Source of the DNA: Streptantibioticus parmotrematis
GTDB lineage: Bacteria > Actinomycetota > Actinomycetes > Streptomycetales > Streptomycetaceae
DNA length: 64,000 nt
Reading direction: 5' to 3'
NCBI RefSeq assembly: GCF_019890615.1
Contig: NZ_JAINVZ010000008.1
Location: 1 to 64,000 of the forward strand
Below are positions 28,929-37,600 of this stretch, in pieces (positions within the stretch are counted from its first letter, which is position 1; every line of letters starts with the position of its first letter). Made by a program: the position numbers and the translations under genes. A model generated the notes under the pieces. It had not been told where the DNA came from. It saw only the letters and a list, made by a program, of their open reading frames with translations, and did not search any database.

Positions 28929-29039
28929 CCTACATACGCGGCCTGCCCCCGGTGTGTTCAACGTCGCGTGGGATCCGCCGCGCCGCACCCGTGGGAAACG
29001 CGGTGCGCGACCCGGCCGCACCCCAAGTAGCCTGGGCGG

Positions 29040-29906
29040 ATGCTTCCTGAAGTGATCGTGACCCGCTACGTGACGCCGTTGCGCGAAGGCGGATCGGTCC
29101 CCGGGCTCGTCGAGGCCGACGACCTGGGCACGTACGTCGCGAAGTTCACCGGTGCCGCGCAGGGCCGCAAGGCGCTGATCGCCGAGATCGTCTGCGGCGA
29201 ACTCGCCCGCCGCCTGGACCTGCGCGTCCCCGACCTCGTACGCCTCCAGTTCGACCCGGTGATCGCCCTCGGCGAGCCGGACGCGGAGGTGCAGGACCTC
29301 CTCAAGGCCAGCGGCGGCCTCAACCTCGGCATGGACTTCCTGCCGGGCTCGGTCGGCTTCGACCCGCTGGCGTTCGGCGTCGAGGCGGCCGAGGCGGGCC
29401 GGATCATCTGGTTCGACGCGCTGACCAACAACGTGGACCGCTCCTGGCGCAACCCCAACATGCTGGTCTGGCACCGCGAGTTGTGGCTGATCGACCACGG
29501 CGCCGCGCTGATCTGGCACCACAACTGGCCCGGCGCGCGCGGGTCCGCCCCGCGACCCTACGACGCCACCGACCACGCGCTGTCCCGCTTCGTCACGCCC
29601 ACCGCAGTGGTGGACGCCGCCGCCGAGCTGGCACCGCGCGTCACCCGGGAACTGCTGGCGGAGGTCGTCGCGCTGGTCCCCGACGAGTGGTTGCTGGAGG
29701 AGCCTGGCTTCGACGGGCCCGACGACGTGCGCGGCGCCTACGTGGACGTGCTCGCCGACCGCGCCGCCACCGTCCACGAACGCGTCACGCTCTCCGCCCC
29801 GCCCCGCGAGGCCGCCGCGCCCCCGGAGTGGCTGAAGGTCTGGGTGACGGGCAAGGCCGCGGAGGCGAAGGGCGCCGAGGGCGCGGTGGACGGGGGCGCG
29901 CGATGA
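29040..29906 (+). CDS. HipA-like kinase domain protein (HipA_2)
   Basis: 288 aa. Kinase-like fold: K35 in TYVAKFTG as ATP lysine, a catalytic loop FDALTNNVDRSWRNPNM (126-141) with D133 and N138, and the metal motif LIDHG (150-154, D152). HipA of E. coli phosphorylates GltX; this shorter family is uncharacterised. The next gene, DUF3037, overlaps by four bases (ATGA), so the two products are made together. No HipB-like HTH antitoxin is present. Confidence 0.8.
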   Translation: MLPEVIVTRYVTPLREGGSVPGLVEADDLGTYVAKFTGAAQGRKALIAEIVCGELARRLDLRVPDLVRLQFDPVIALGEPDAEVQDLLKASGGLNLGMDFLPGSVGFDPLAFGVEAAEAGRIIWFDALTNNVDRSWRNPNMLVWHRELWLIDHGAALIWHHNWPGARGSAPRPYDATDHALSRFVTPTAVVDAAAELAPRVTRELLAEVVALVPDEWLLEEPGFDGPDDVRGAYVDVLADRAATVHERVTLSAPPREAAAPPEWLKVWVTGKAAEAKGAEGAVDGGAR

Positions 29907-30286
29907 GCCGTGGGGACGTCTTCGAGTACGCGGTGGTGCGCGTCGTGCCCCGGGTGGAGCGCGGCGAGATGATCAACGCGGGCGTACTGGTCTACTGCCG
30001 CGCCCGGTCCTACGTGGCCGCCCGCATCCACCTCGACGAGGCGAGGCTGCGCTGTCTGGACCCGGCCGCCGACGTCGAGGCGGTGCGGGCCGCGCTGCGC
30101 GCCGTGGAGTGCGTGTGCGCCGGTGGGGAGACGGCCGGGCAGGCGGCGGGGGACGACCCGGGCCGGCGCTTCCGCTGGCTGACCGCGCCGCGCAGCACGG
30201 TCGTCCAGCCCGGCCCGATCCACACCGGCCTGACCGCGGATCCGGCCGCCGAGACCGAAAGGCTGCTGGACCTGCTCGTGCGGTGA
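29903..30286 (+). CDS. DUF3037 protein, partner of the HipA-like kinase
   Basis: 127 aa. Starts EYAVVRVVPRVERGEMINAGVLVYC, the conserved head of DUF3037; the C-terminal part carries RRFRWLTAPRST. The family is almost always encoded beside a HipA_2 protein, but its function is unknown. It is not an HTH protein. Overlap of 4 nt with the kinase gene supports translational coupling and a two-component complex. Confidence 0.85.
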   Translation: MSRGDVFEYAVVRVVPRVERGEMINAGVLVYCRARSYVAARIHLDEARLRCLDPAADVEAVRAALRAVECVCAGGETAGQAAGDDPGRRFRWLTAPRSTVVQPGPIHTGLTADPAAETERLLDLLVR

Positions 30287-30307
30287 GCCACATCGGGCGC
30301 GGGGACG

Positions 30308-30336
30308 TTGACACTGGGTCACTACGCTCCTACGGT
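30308..30336 (+). promoter_or_regulatory. Upstream promoter of the SDR operon
   Basis: TTGACA (30308-30313), 17-bp spacer, TACGGT (30331-30336): a consensus-quality vegetative promoter. Confidence 0.8.
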
Positions 30337-30345
30337 TTCGCATGC

Positions 30346-30374
30346 TGGACGTACTAAGCGGTCGCTCATAGGGT
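30346..30374 (+). promoter_or_regulatory. Downstream promoter of the SDR operon
   Basis: TGGACG (30346-30351), 17-bp spacer, TAGGGT (30369-30374). Together with the promoter at 30308-30336 it would give tandem start sites 38 bp apart. Confidence 0.6.
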
Positions 30375-30402
30375 CGACCGCATCCGAGGGCGAGGAGAGC
30401 AG

Positions 30403-31179
30403 ATGTCCACCACCGAGCAGCCCACCCCCGAGCAGCGGGTCGCCATCGTCACCGGCGCCGCGCGCGGCATCGGTGCCGCCACCGCGCTCCGGCTCGCCGC
30501 CGAGGGCCGCGCGGTCGCCGTGCTCGACCTCGACGAGGCGGCCTGCAAGGACACCGTCGAGAAGATCACCGCGGCCGGCGGCCGGGCCCTCGCGGTCGGC
30601 GCGGACGTCTCGGACGAGGAGCAGGTGGCCGCCGCCGTCGAGCGGGTCGCCGCCGAACTCGGCGCGCCGACCATCCTGGTCAACAACGCGGGCGTGCTCC
30701 GCGACAACCTGCTGTTCAAGATGTCCGCCCCGGACTGGGACACCGTGATGAACGTGCACCTGCGCGGCGCGTTCCTGATGGCGCGGGCGGTCCAGAAGCA
30801 CATGGTCGACGCCAAGTTCGGCCGCATCGTCAACCTCTCGTCCAGCTCCGCGCTCGGCAACCGCGGCCAGGCCAACTACTCGACCGCCAAGGCGGGTCTG
30901 CAGGGCCTGACCAAGACGCTCGCCATCGAACTGGGCAAGTTCGGCGTCACCGCCAACGCGGTCGCCCCCGGCTTCATCGTCACCGACATGACGGCCGCCA
31001 CCGCCGCCCGCGTCAAGATGGACTTCGAGGAGTTCCAGGCCGCCGCCGCCACCCAGATCCCGGTCCAGCGGGTCGGGCAGCCCGAGGACATCGCCAACGC
31101 CATCGCCTTCTTCACCGGCGACCAGGCCGGATTCGTCTCCGGCCAGGTGCTGTACGTGGCCGGTGGCCCGCTCAACTGA
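30403..31179 (+). CDS. fabG: 3-oxoacyl-ACP reductase family SDR
   Basis: 258 aa short-chain dehydrogenase. Cofactor loop TGAARGIG (17-24), NNAG (94-97), catalytic S146, Y159, K163. NADPH-dependent reduction of 3-oxoacyl-thioesters is the usual assignment; the actinobacterial genomes carry several such genes, so a fatty-acid, polyketide or degradation role cannot be separated. Two good promoters precede it, and another SDR follows after 27 bp. Confidence 0.85.
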   Translation: MSTTEQPTPEQRVAIVTGAARGIGAATALRLAAEGRAVAVLDLDEAACKDTVEKITAAGGRALAVGADVSDEEQVAAAVERVAAELGAPTILVNNAGVLRDNLLFKMSAPDWDTVMNVHLRGAFLMARAVQKHMVDAKFGRIVNLSSSSALGNRGQANYSTAKAGLQGLTKTLAIELGKFGVTANAVAPGFIVTDMTAATAARVKMDFEEFQAAAATQIPVQRVGQPEDIANAIAFFTGDQAGFVSGQVLYVAGGPLN

Positions 31180-31206
31180 CGCCGCAGCGACCGAAAGGCC
31201 CCACCC

Positions 31207-31962
31207 ATGACCACCCCCGACAGCGGTCGCGTCGCGATCGTCACCGGCGCCAGCCGCGGCATCGGCTTCGGCATAGCGCAGGCACTGGTCGCCCGCGGCG
31301 ACCGGGTCTGCATCACCGGCCGCAACGAGGACGCGCTCAAGGAGGCCGTCGACCGCCTCGGCCCCGACCGGGCCATCGGCGTCCCCGGCAAGGCCCACCA
31401 CGAGGCCCACCAGGCCGAGGCCGTCGAACGCACCATGGAGGCGTTCGGCCGGGTCGACTTCCTCGCCAACAACGCGGGCACCAACCCGGTCTTCGGCCCG
31501 ATCGCCGAACTCGACCTGAACGTCGCCCGCAAGGTCTTCGAGACCAACGTCATCTCCGCGCTCGGCTTCGCCCAGCAGACCTACCGGGCCTGGCAGAAGG
31601 AGAACGGCGGCGCCATCGTCAACATCGCGTCCATCGCCGGGCTCGCCCCCTCGCCCTTCATCGGCGCGTACGGCATCAGCAAGGCCGCGATGGTCAACCT
31701 CACCCTCCAGCTCGCCTCCGAGTTCGCGCCCGGCGTACGCGTCAACGCCATCGCCCCGGCCGTGGTGAAGACCAGGTTCGCCGCCGCGCTCTACGAGGGC
31801 CGTGAGGAGGAGGCGGCGGCCGGATACCCGCTGAAGCGGCTCGGCGTGCCCGAGGACATCGGCGGCGCCGCCGCGTTCCTGCTGTCCGAGCAGGCGGGCT
31901 GGATCACCGGGCAGACGCTGGTGGTCGACGGCGGCCTGTTCCTGCACGCCGGGGTCGCCTGA
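31207..31962 (+). CDS. SDR family oxidoreductase
   Basis: 251 aa. TGASRGIG (13-20), ANNAG, catalytic S142, Y155, K159, and the standard C-terminal TGQTLVVDGG. Probably co-transcribed with the preceding fabG-type gene; the two are 28 percent-level relatives by eye rather than recent duplicates. Annotated FabG-like, but the substrate is unknown. Confidence 0.85.
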   Translation: MTTPDSGRVAIVTGASRGIGFGIAQALVARGDRVCITGRNEDALKEAVDRLGPDRAIGVPGKAHHEAHQAEAVERTMEAFGRVDFLANNAGTNPVFGPIAELDLNVARKVFETNVISALGFAQQTYRAWQKENGGAIVNIASIAGLAPSPFIGAYGISKAAMVNLTLQLASEFAPGVRVNAIAPAVVKTRFAAALYEGREEEAAAGYPLKRLGVPEDIGGAAAFLLSEQAGWITGQTLVVDGGLFLHAGVA

Positions 31963-32098
31963 CCCCGGACTCCGCGTCACGGACGCACGCCGAGGGGCGC
32001 GGTGCCGACCGGCGCCGCGCCCCCTTCGTCCGCCGACTGTCAGTGGGTGCCGGTACGTTCTGGGGTGAACGACGGATCGCGTACCGGAGGTTGTCGAC

Positions 32099-32779
32099 GT
32101 GCCCAACATGCTGCCCGCGTCCTGGCAGGCCGTGCTCGGCGAGGAACTGGAGAAGCCCTACTTCCAGGAGCTGACCGAGTTCGTGGAGAAGGAGCGCGTC
32201 GAGCACAAGGTCTTCCCGCCCCGCGAGGAGGTCTTCGCCGCGCTGGAGGCCACCCCGTACGACCGGGTGAAGGTGCTCGTCCTCGGCCAGGACCCGTACC
32301 ACGGCGAGGGCCAGGCGCACGGCATGTGCTTCTCGGTGCGGCCCGGCGTGCGCACGCCCCCGTCGCTGCGCAACGTCTTCAAGGAGATGAACGCCGAGTT
32401 CGGCTACCCCGTGCCGGACAACGGCTATCTGATGCCGTGGGCCCGGCAGGGCGTGCTGCTGCTCAACGCGGTGCTGACGGTGCGTGAGGGCGAGGCCAAC
32501 TCGCACAAGGGCAAGGGCTGGGAGAAGTTCACCGACGCGGTGATCAGGGCGGTCGCCGACCGGCCCGACCCGGCGGTGTTCGTGCTGTGGGGCAACTACG
32601 CCAAGAAGAAGCTGCCGCTGATCGACACCGAGCGGCACGCCGTGATCCAGGGCGCCCACCCCTCGCCGCTGTCCGCCAAGCTCTTCCTCGGCAGCCGCCC
32701 GTTCACCCGGATCAACGAGGCGATCGCGGCCCAGGGCCACGAGCCGGTCGACTGGCGCCTCCCGGACCTGAACGCGTGA
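32099..32779 (+). CDS. ung: Uracil-DNA glycosylase
   Basis: 226 aa, family 1 UDG. The water-activating loop GQDPYHG (63-69, D65 and H68) and the leucine loop HPSPLS (187-192, H187) are intact. It removes uracil from DNA, the first step of base-excision repair. GTG start supported by GGAGG at 32086-32090. Confidence 0.95.
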   Translation: MPNMLPASWQAVLGEELEKPYFQELTEFVEKERVEHKVFPPREEVFAALEATPYDRVKVLVLGQDPYHGEGQAHGMCFSVRPGVRTPPSLRNVFKEMNAEFGYPVPDNGYLMPWARQGVLLLNAVLTVREGEANSHKGKGWEKFTDAVIRAVADRPDPAVFVLWGNYAKKKLPLIDTERHAVIQGAHPSPLSAKLFLGSRPFTRINEAIAAQGHEPVDWRLPDLNA

Positions 32780-32785
32780 GGCGGC

Positions 32786-32823
32786 GCGGGTGCCCGCCGC
32801 GCGCCCGGGCGGCGGGCACCCGC
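32786..32823 (+). terminator. Terminator of ung
   Basis: Perfect 14-bp stem GCGGGTGCCCGCCG (32786-32799) with 32810-32823, loop 10 nt, directly after the stop codon. Confidence 0.85.
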
Positions 32824-32870
32824 ACCGGACCGCCCCTGCGACCAGGGAAGGCCCCCGGACCGGACCGCCT

Positions 32871-32911
32871 CCGGTCGGCGATCCGGCGTACATCGCGGGA
32901 TCGCCGACCGG
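32871..32911 (+). other. 14-bp perfect inverted repeat
   Basis: CCGGTCGGCGATCC (32871-32884) with its complement at 32898-32911, loop 13 nt. It is separate from the ung terminator and lies 86 bp before the next gene, so it is either a second terminator or an operator of that gene. Confidence 0.55.
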
Positions 32912-32997
32912 GGTTTGCCGGACCCTGCGGTTACTGTCGGAGGCGGACACCGGGTCAGGGGCCGACGGGCCACCGCGCGATCAGGGAGGCTGCTGTC

Positions 32998-33531
32998 ATG
33001 ACGGGGACGCAAGAGCCGGGCGGGCGGGCCCGCGCGGGGCACGGCGAGGACCCGATGACCACCCGCATCGGCCAGGTGATCATGCTGGCGCACGCCGGGG
33101 ACCGGGAGGAGGCCCGGGACCGCTTCGCCGCGCTCTGGCAGGAGCTGGGCGAACACGGATCCCCGCTGCACCGCTGCACCCTCGCGCACTACATGGCCGA
33201 CACCCAGGACGATCCGGAGGACGAGCTCGACTGGGACCTGCGGGCCCTGCGCGCCGCCGACGCCGTCGAACAGGACCGGGTGACCTGGGGCGAGGAGGAG
33301 CTGTCGATACGCGGTTTCTACCCTTCGCTGCACCTGAACCTGGCCGCCGACTACCACCGGCTCGACGAGCCCGGCTTGGCCCGCGCCCACCTGGACCGGG
33401 CGGTGGCCTGCGCGGACGCACTGGGCGACGACGCCTACGGCGACGGCATCAGGGCGGCCATCTCCCGGCTCGACCTACGCCTCGCGGTGACCGGCGGTGG
33501 CTCCGGCGCGGAGCCGGATCACCTGCCGTAG
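32998..33531 (+). CDS. Conserved hypothetical protein with TPR-like helices
   Basis: 177 aa, acidic, helical. Segments such as REEARDRFAALWQELGEHG, PLHRCTLAHYMADTQDDP and HLNLAADYHRLDEPGLARAHLDRAV read as tetratricopeptide-like helix pairs. Likely a protein-protein interaction adaptor of unknown role. GGGAGG at 32984-32989 supports ATG 32998; a second ATG lies 19 codons in. Confidence 0.7.
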   Translation: MTGTQEPGGRARAGHGEDPMTTRIGQVIMLAHAGDREEARDRFAALWQELGEHGSPLHRCTLAHYMADTQDDPEDELDWDLRALRAADAVEQDRVTWGEEELSIRGFYPSLHLNLAADYHRLDEPGLARAHLDRAVACADALGDDAYGDGIRAAISRLDLRLAVTGGGSGAEPDHLP

Positions 33532-33554
33532 GCCTTCACCTGCCGCGTAGACCT

Positions 33555-34091
33555 TCACCCGCCGTAAGTCTGGTGGCAGATGCGGGCCGCCGGGCTGTCC
33601 GGCGCCCAGTGGCCGTACGCCTCGCCCAGCGCGCAGACGTCGGCGCCGCCCGCGGGGGCACGCGGCGCGACGCGTTCGCCGCCGCCTCCGCTGTGATGAC
33701 GCCTGCCGCGCGACCGCTGGTGGCGGGCGTCCGCCGGGGCCCGGTGCCACTCCTCGCGGGCGGGTGCTCCGGCGGCCGGCTGTGCCGCCGGAGCCGGGGG
33801 CGCCACGACGCCCCCGCGCTCGCCGGGAGCGTCCGGTGACCCACCGGAGCGCGAGCGGTCCGCGGCCGCGGGCGCGGACGCCGCTACCGAGGGACCGCCG
33901 AGGCCGGTCGTGGTCACCGTCTCGCGGGCCGGTTGCTGCTCCAGCATGGGCATGGACGACGGCAGAGGCGGCATCGCGGGCGGACGGGAACGGGAGGAGG
34001 ACGAAGCCGGCGCATGGGAGACGCTCACGCACCCGGTCAGAACCGAGGCGGAGGCCGCCGCCAGCACCGCCATCGTGGGGAGTCGGCGCAC
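33555..34091 (-). CDS. Putative lipoprotein, low complexity
   Basis: About 178 aa. Signal sequence with lipobox L-T-G-C near residue 20, then a Ser/Pro/Ala-rich disordered stretch. The only compact part is the C-terminal 28 residues (DVCALGEAYGHWAP, ARICHQTYGG) with two cysteines that could form a disulfide. Family not recognised. GTG at 34091 chosen to begin just before the signal peptide; ATG at 34073 is possible. Confidence 0.6.
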   Translation of the reverse strand: MRRLPTMAVLAAASASVLTGCVSVSHAPASSSSRSRPPAMPPLPSSMPMLEQQPARETVTTTGLGGPSVAASAPAAADRSRSGGSPDAPGERGGVVAPPAPAAQPAAGAPAREEWHRAPADARHQRSRGRRHHSGGGGERVAPRAPAGGADVCALGEAYGHWAPDSPAARICHQTYGG

Positions 34092-34193
34092 CTCAGTAAC
34101 TCTGCCGCATAAAGCGCTTGTTGGACATTCCCCGCAAGGGTGATCTTTGGTGTGATGAGGTGTACGCATGCGGGATGCGGGGTGCGGTTCGGC

Positions 34194-34706
34194 TCATTCC
34201 CCCGTCGCGCCGTCGATGCGCTCGCGGATCAGGTCGGCGTGGCCGTTGTGCCGGGCGTACTCCTCGATCATGTGGAGGTAGACCCAGCGCAGCGACACCG
34301 GTGTGCCGTCGCGGCTCAGGCCCGTGTCGTCGAGCGAGCGGGCGGCGGCCACTTCGCGGGCCCGTTCGATCTCCGTACGCCAGACCGCGAACGTCTCCTC
34401 GGGATCGGTGTCCTCGCCGACGCGCAGGTCCGCGTCGAGATCGTCCTCGGTGTAGTACAGCGGCGGGATGCCCTGCGCGCCCAGCCTGCGCCGGAACCAG
34501 GCCCGTTCCACGTCCGTCAGGTGCCGCACCAGCCCGAGCAGCGTCAGCCCGGACGGCGGCGTGGAGGCGGTGCGCAGCTGGTCCGCCGACAGGCCCTCGC
34601 ACTTGACGGCCAGGGTGGCCCGGTGGAAGTCCAGCCAGGCTTCCAGCATGGTGCGTTCGCCGGCGACGGTGGGCGGGTCGGTGCGGTGGAGGTGCGGGGT
34701 CGTCAT
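34194..34706 (-). CDS. DinB/DUF664 four-helix metalloenzyme-fold protein
   Basis: 170 aa. DinB superfamily: LDFHRATLAVKCEGL, HLTDVERAWFRRRL and HMIEEYARHNGHADL supply the conserved histidine and carboxylate metal site. Actinobacterial members include mycothiol-dependent S-transferases, so thiol conjugation is a reasonable guess. A paralogue with the same motifs is encoded at 57348-57851. Confidence 0.82.
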   Translation of the reverse strand: MTTPHLHRTDPPTVAGERTMLEAWLDFHRATLAVKCEGLSADQLRTASTPPSGLTLLGLVRHLTDVERAWFRRRLGAQGIPPLYYTEDDLDADLRVGEDTDPEETFAVWRTEIERAREVAAARSLDDTGLSRDGTPVSLRWVYLHMIEEYARHNGHADLIRERIDGATGE

Positions 34707-34808
34707 GGCGGCCATCATCGGGGCGCGGGCCGCCGCCCGCCAGAGGATTTCCCACGGGTGTCCGAACCGGCGCCGCCCGGCCGGCGCGCACCGCGCCGTT
34801 CCGCCCGC

Positions 34809-34830
34809 CGTATGCTGACCTGGGCATACG
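34809..34830. promoter_or_regulatory. Palindrome over a -10 box
   Basis: CGTATGC-N8-GCATACG. TATGCT at 34811-34816 inside it is a plausible -10 box for the oxidoreductase gene that starts at 34861. The position fits a repressor operator. Confidence 0.5.
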
Positions 34831-34860
34831 AGGACATCGGCACGCAGGGGAGAGCGCTCA

Positions 34861-35781
34861 GTGGCATCCGGGAACGGGACGTTGAGGATCGGGGTCATCG
34901 GGCTCGGGGACATCGCGCGGAAGGCGTACCTGCCGGTGCTCACCGCGCAGCCCGGGATCGAACTGCACCTGCACACCCGCACCCGCGGCACGCTCGACAG
35001 CGTCGGCGACGCCCACCGCGTCCCGCACCGGCACACCAGCCTCGACGAACTCCTCGCCCAGGACCTCGACGCCGCCTTCGTGCACGCGCCGACCGAGACG
35101 CACCCCGAGATCGCCGAACGGCTGATCGAGGCGGGGGTCGCCGCGTACGTCGACAAGCCGCTCTCGTACCACGTCGAGGAGGCGGAGCGGCTCGTCGGCC
35201 TGGCGCGGCGGCGCGGGGTGAGCCTGATGACCGGCTTCAACCGGCGCCACGCGCCCGGGTACGCGCAGTGCCTGGACCACCCGCGCGACCTGATCGTGCT
35301 CCAGAAGAACCGCGTCGGGCAGGCCGAGCAGGCCCGCACGTTCGTCTACGACGACTTCATCCACGTCGTCGACACGCTGCGCTTCCTCGCGCCGGGGACC
35401 GTCGACCGCGTGGAGGTGACCGGCAGGTCGCGCGGCGGTCTGCTGGAGCACGTCGTGCTCCAGCTGTCCGGCGAGGGCTTCACCGCCATCGGCATCATGA
35501 ACCGGATGAGCGGCTCCACCGAGGAGGTCCTCGAGGTGATGGGCGCGGACACCAAGCGGCAGGTGCTCAACCTCGCCGACATCGTGGACCACAAGGGGCA
35601 GCCGACGCTCCGCAGGCGCGGTGACTGGGTGCCGGTCGCCCGGCAGCGCGGCATCGAGCAGATCACCCTGGCCTTCCTCGACGCCGTGCGCTCCGGCGAG
35701 GTGATCGACGCCGGGGACGCCCTGGCCACCCACGAGTTGTGCGAGCGGATCGTCAACGAGGTGGAACGGCAAGCGGGTTGA
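34861..35781 (+). CDS. Gfo/Idh/MocA family oxidoreductase
   Basis: 306 aa. Rossmann start LRIGVIGLGDIARKAYLP, the EKP-type motif here VDKPLSY (catalytic lysine), and GFNRRHAP. NAD(P)-dependent sugar or cyclitol dehydrogenase family, substrate unknown. Shorter C-terminal domain than glucose-fructose oxidoreductase. GTG start with GGGGAGAG at 34847-34854. Stand-alone gene, convergent with lnt. Confidence 0.85.
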   Translation: MASGNGTLRIGVIGLGDIARKAYLPVLTAQPGIELHLHTRTRGTLDSVGDAHRVPHRHTSLDELLAQDLDAAFVHAPTETHPEIAERLIEAGVAAYVDKPLSYHVEEAERLVGLARRRGVSLMTGFNRRHAPGYAQCLDHPRDLIVLQKNRVGQAEQARTFVYDDFIHVVDTLRFLAPGTVDRVEVTGRSRGGLLEHVVLQLSGEGFTAIGIMNRMSGSTEEVLEVMGADTKRQVLNLADIVDHKGQPTLRRRGDWVPVARQRGIEQITLAFLDAVRSGEVIDAGDALATHELCERIVNEVERQAG

Positions 35782-35806
35782 GGTCCGGTGAGCGTGGGGC
35801 CGCGCC

Positions 35807-37417
35807 TCAACTCTCCCTGACCGTCGTCCCGTTGCTCCGCCGTCCGCGCATCCGCAGCGCGCCCTCGTAGACCGCGCCCACCACCAGCGATCCCACCGCC
35901 AGCTCCGGCACCCAGGCGCCGAGCCGGTCGTAGGGGCTGCGGCCGCCGGACAGCGGAACGGTGTACAGGTGCTCGCCGCTGGTGTTCGTGCCCATGCGGG
36001 GGCCGACCTGCTTGCCGCTCGCGTCGAACACCGCGCTCTCACCGGTGAGGGTGGCGTGCACCATCGGCCGCCAGGTCTCGGCCGCCCGCAGCGCCGCGAG
36101 CGAGGCGTGCTGGGCCGGTGCCCAGGTGTGCTGGAACGTCGAGGTCGACGACTGCGCCACCAGGACCTGGGCGCCCATGTCGGCCAGGTGGCGGGTCATG
36201 TCGGGGAAGGCGGTCTCGAAGCAGATCAGCGGGCCGATCCGCACCTTGCCGACGTTCATCAGCACCTGATGCGTGCCGCGGTGCCGGTTGACGGCGGCGG
36301 CCTTGCCGACCTTCGTGGCCCAGCCCAGCACCGAGCGGAACGGGATGTACTCGCCGAACGGCACCAGCCGCATCTTGTCGTACGTCGGCCCGGTCGGGCC
36401 GTTCGGGCCGATCAGCACCGACGTCTTGTAGATGCCCTTGCCGTCCGCCCGCTGGGCGTCCACGTTGACCAGCACGTCCGCGCCCACCTGCCGGGAGAGC
36501 GCGGCCAGCCGCGCGGTCAGGTCCGGCCGGGCCGACAGGTCGAAGCCGACACTGCTCTCGCCCCACACCACCAGGTCGGGACGGCGTCCGGCGAGCTGGG
36601 CGGTCAGCTGCGCGCTGCGGTCGAAGCGGTCCATCGGGCCGTTGATGACGCCGGGCTGGACCACCGCGACCCGCACGCTCCCGGTGCGCGGCGGCGTCGG
36701 CACCCAGAACCACGCGGCCGTCACCCCGACCGCGACCAGCGCCAGCGCCCCGGCCGCCAGCAGCCGGGCGGCGCGTGAGAAGACCAGCTCGGCCACCGCG
36801 GTGTTGACCGCCACCACCAGGAAGCTCAGCAGCCACACCCCGCCCACCGAGGCCAGCCGCAGCGCGGGCGGCACCTCCCACTGGCTGGCCCCCAGCAGTC
36901 CCCAGGGGCCGCCGAGGTACTGCCAGGAGCGCACCAGCTCCGCCATCAGCCAGCCGGACGGCACCAGCACCAGCGCGGCGAGCAGCGCGCCGCGCCCGGG
37001 GGAGCCGCCCAGCAGCCGCCACACCAGCCAGCCCCACGGCGCCCACAGCAGGCCCAGCAACGCGGCCAGCACCACGATGAACACGTTCAGGCTCGGCAGC
37101 AGCCAGTGGTGCACGGCGAACAGGAACCCGAAGCCGCCCAGCCAGCCGTCCAGCACCGCGCGCCGAGCGGTCGGTGCCGACCGGATCAGCAGCAGCAACG
37201 GCACCAGCGCGAAGTACGCGAACCACCACAGGTCGGGCGTGGGAAAGGTCAGGAAGGGCAGCGCGCCGCTGACGGCGGCGACCAGCCCGCGCCACCACGG
37301 CGAGGCCAGGGACATCCGCCGGTGGCCGGAGGGCCGGACCGGCGGCCGCATGCCCTGCCTGCGCCGCACCGACGGCGACCAGGTCCGGGGACGGGTCAGC
37401 TTCACAAGAGTGGACAC
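35807..37417 (-). CDS. lnt: Apolipoprotein N-acyltransferase
   Basis: 536 aa. About 35 basic cytoplasmic residues, six or more membrane helices (about 43-235), then the nitrilase domain with catalytic triad E287 (WGESS), K348 (YDKMRLVPFGEY) and C399 (LICFETAFP), and a final membrane helix. It N-acylates lipoproteins, the last step of lipoprotein maturation, consistent with the several lipoproteins encoded in this window. GTG start with GGGGAGG upstream. Confidence 0.93.
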   Translation of the reverse strand: MSTLVKLTRPRTWSPSVRRRQGMRPPVRPSGHRRMSLASPWWRGLVAAVSGALPFLTFPTPDLWWFAYFALVPLLLLIRSAPTARRAVLDGWLGGFGFLFAVHHWLLPSLNVFIVVLAALLGLLWAPWGWLVWRLLGGSPGRGALLAALVLVPSGWLMAELVRSWQYLGGPWGLLGASQWEVPPALRLASVGGVWLLSFLVVAVNTAVAELVFSRAARLLAAGALALVAVGVTAAWFWVPTPPRTGSVRVAVVQPGVINGPMDRFDRSAQLTAQLAGRRPDLVVWGESSVGFDLSARPDLTARLAALSRQVGADVLVNVDAQRADGKGIYKTSVLIGPNGPTGPTYDKMRLVPFGEYIPFRSVLGWATKVGKAAAVNRHRGTHQVLMNVGKVRIGPLICFETAFPDMTRHLADMGAQVLVAQSSTSTFQHTWAPAQHASLAALRAAETWRPMVHATLTGESAVFDASGKQVGPRMGTNTSGEHLYTVPLSGGRSPYDRLGAWVPELAVGSLVVGAVYEGALRMRGRRSNGTTVRES

Positions 37418-37600
37418 CTCAGCAGCCTCCCCGGGTCACAGGGGTGGCAACCAGATCCGCCGGCCGGACCGCCCCAACGCCGGACCTCTCCAGTCTTCGC
37501 CTCCGGCGGCGCGGACGGAAGGGCCGCAGGGCACCGGCGGACAGCTCGCCGGGCCCCACGGCACCTTCAGGTCGCGGCGACCGGGGGCCGCCGCGGCGTC

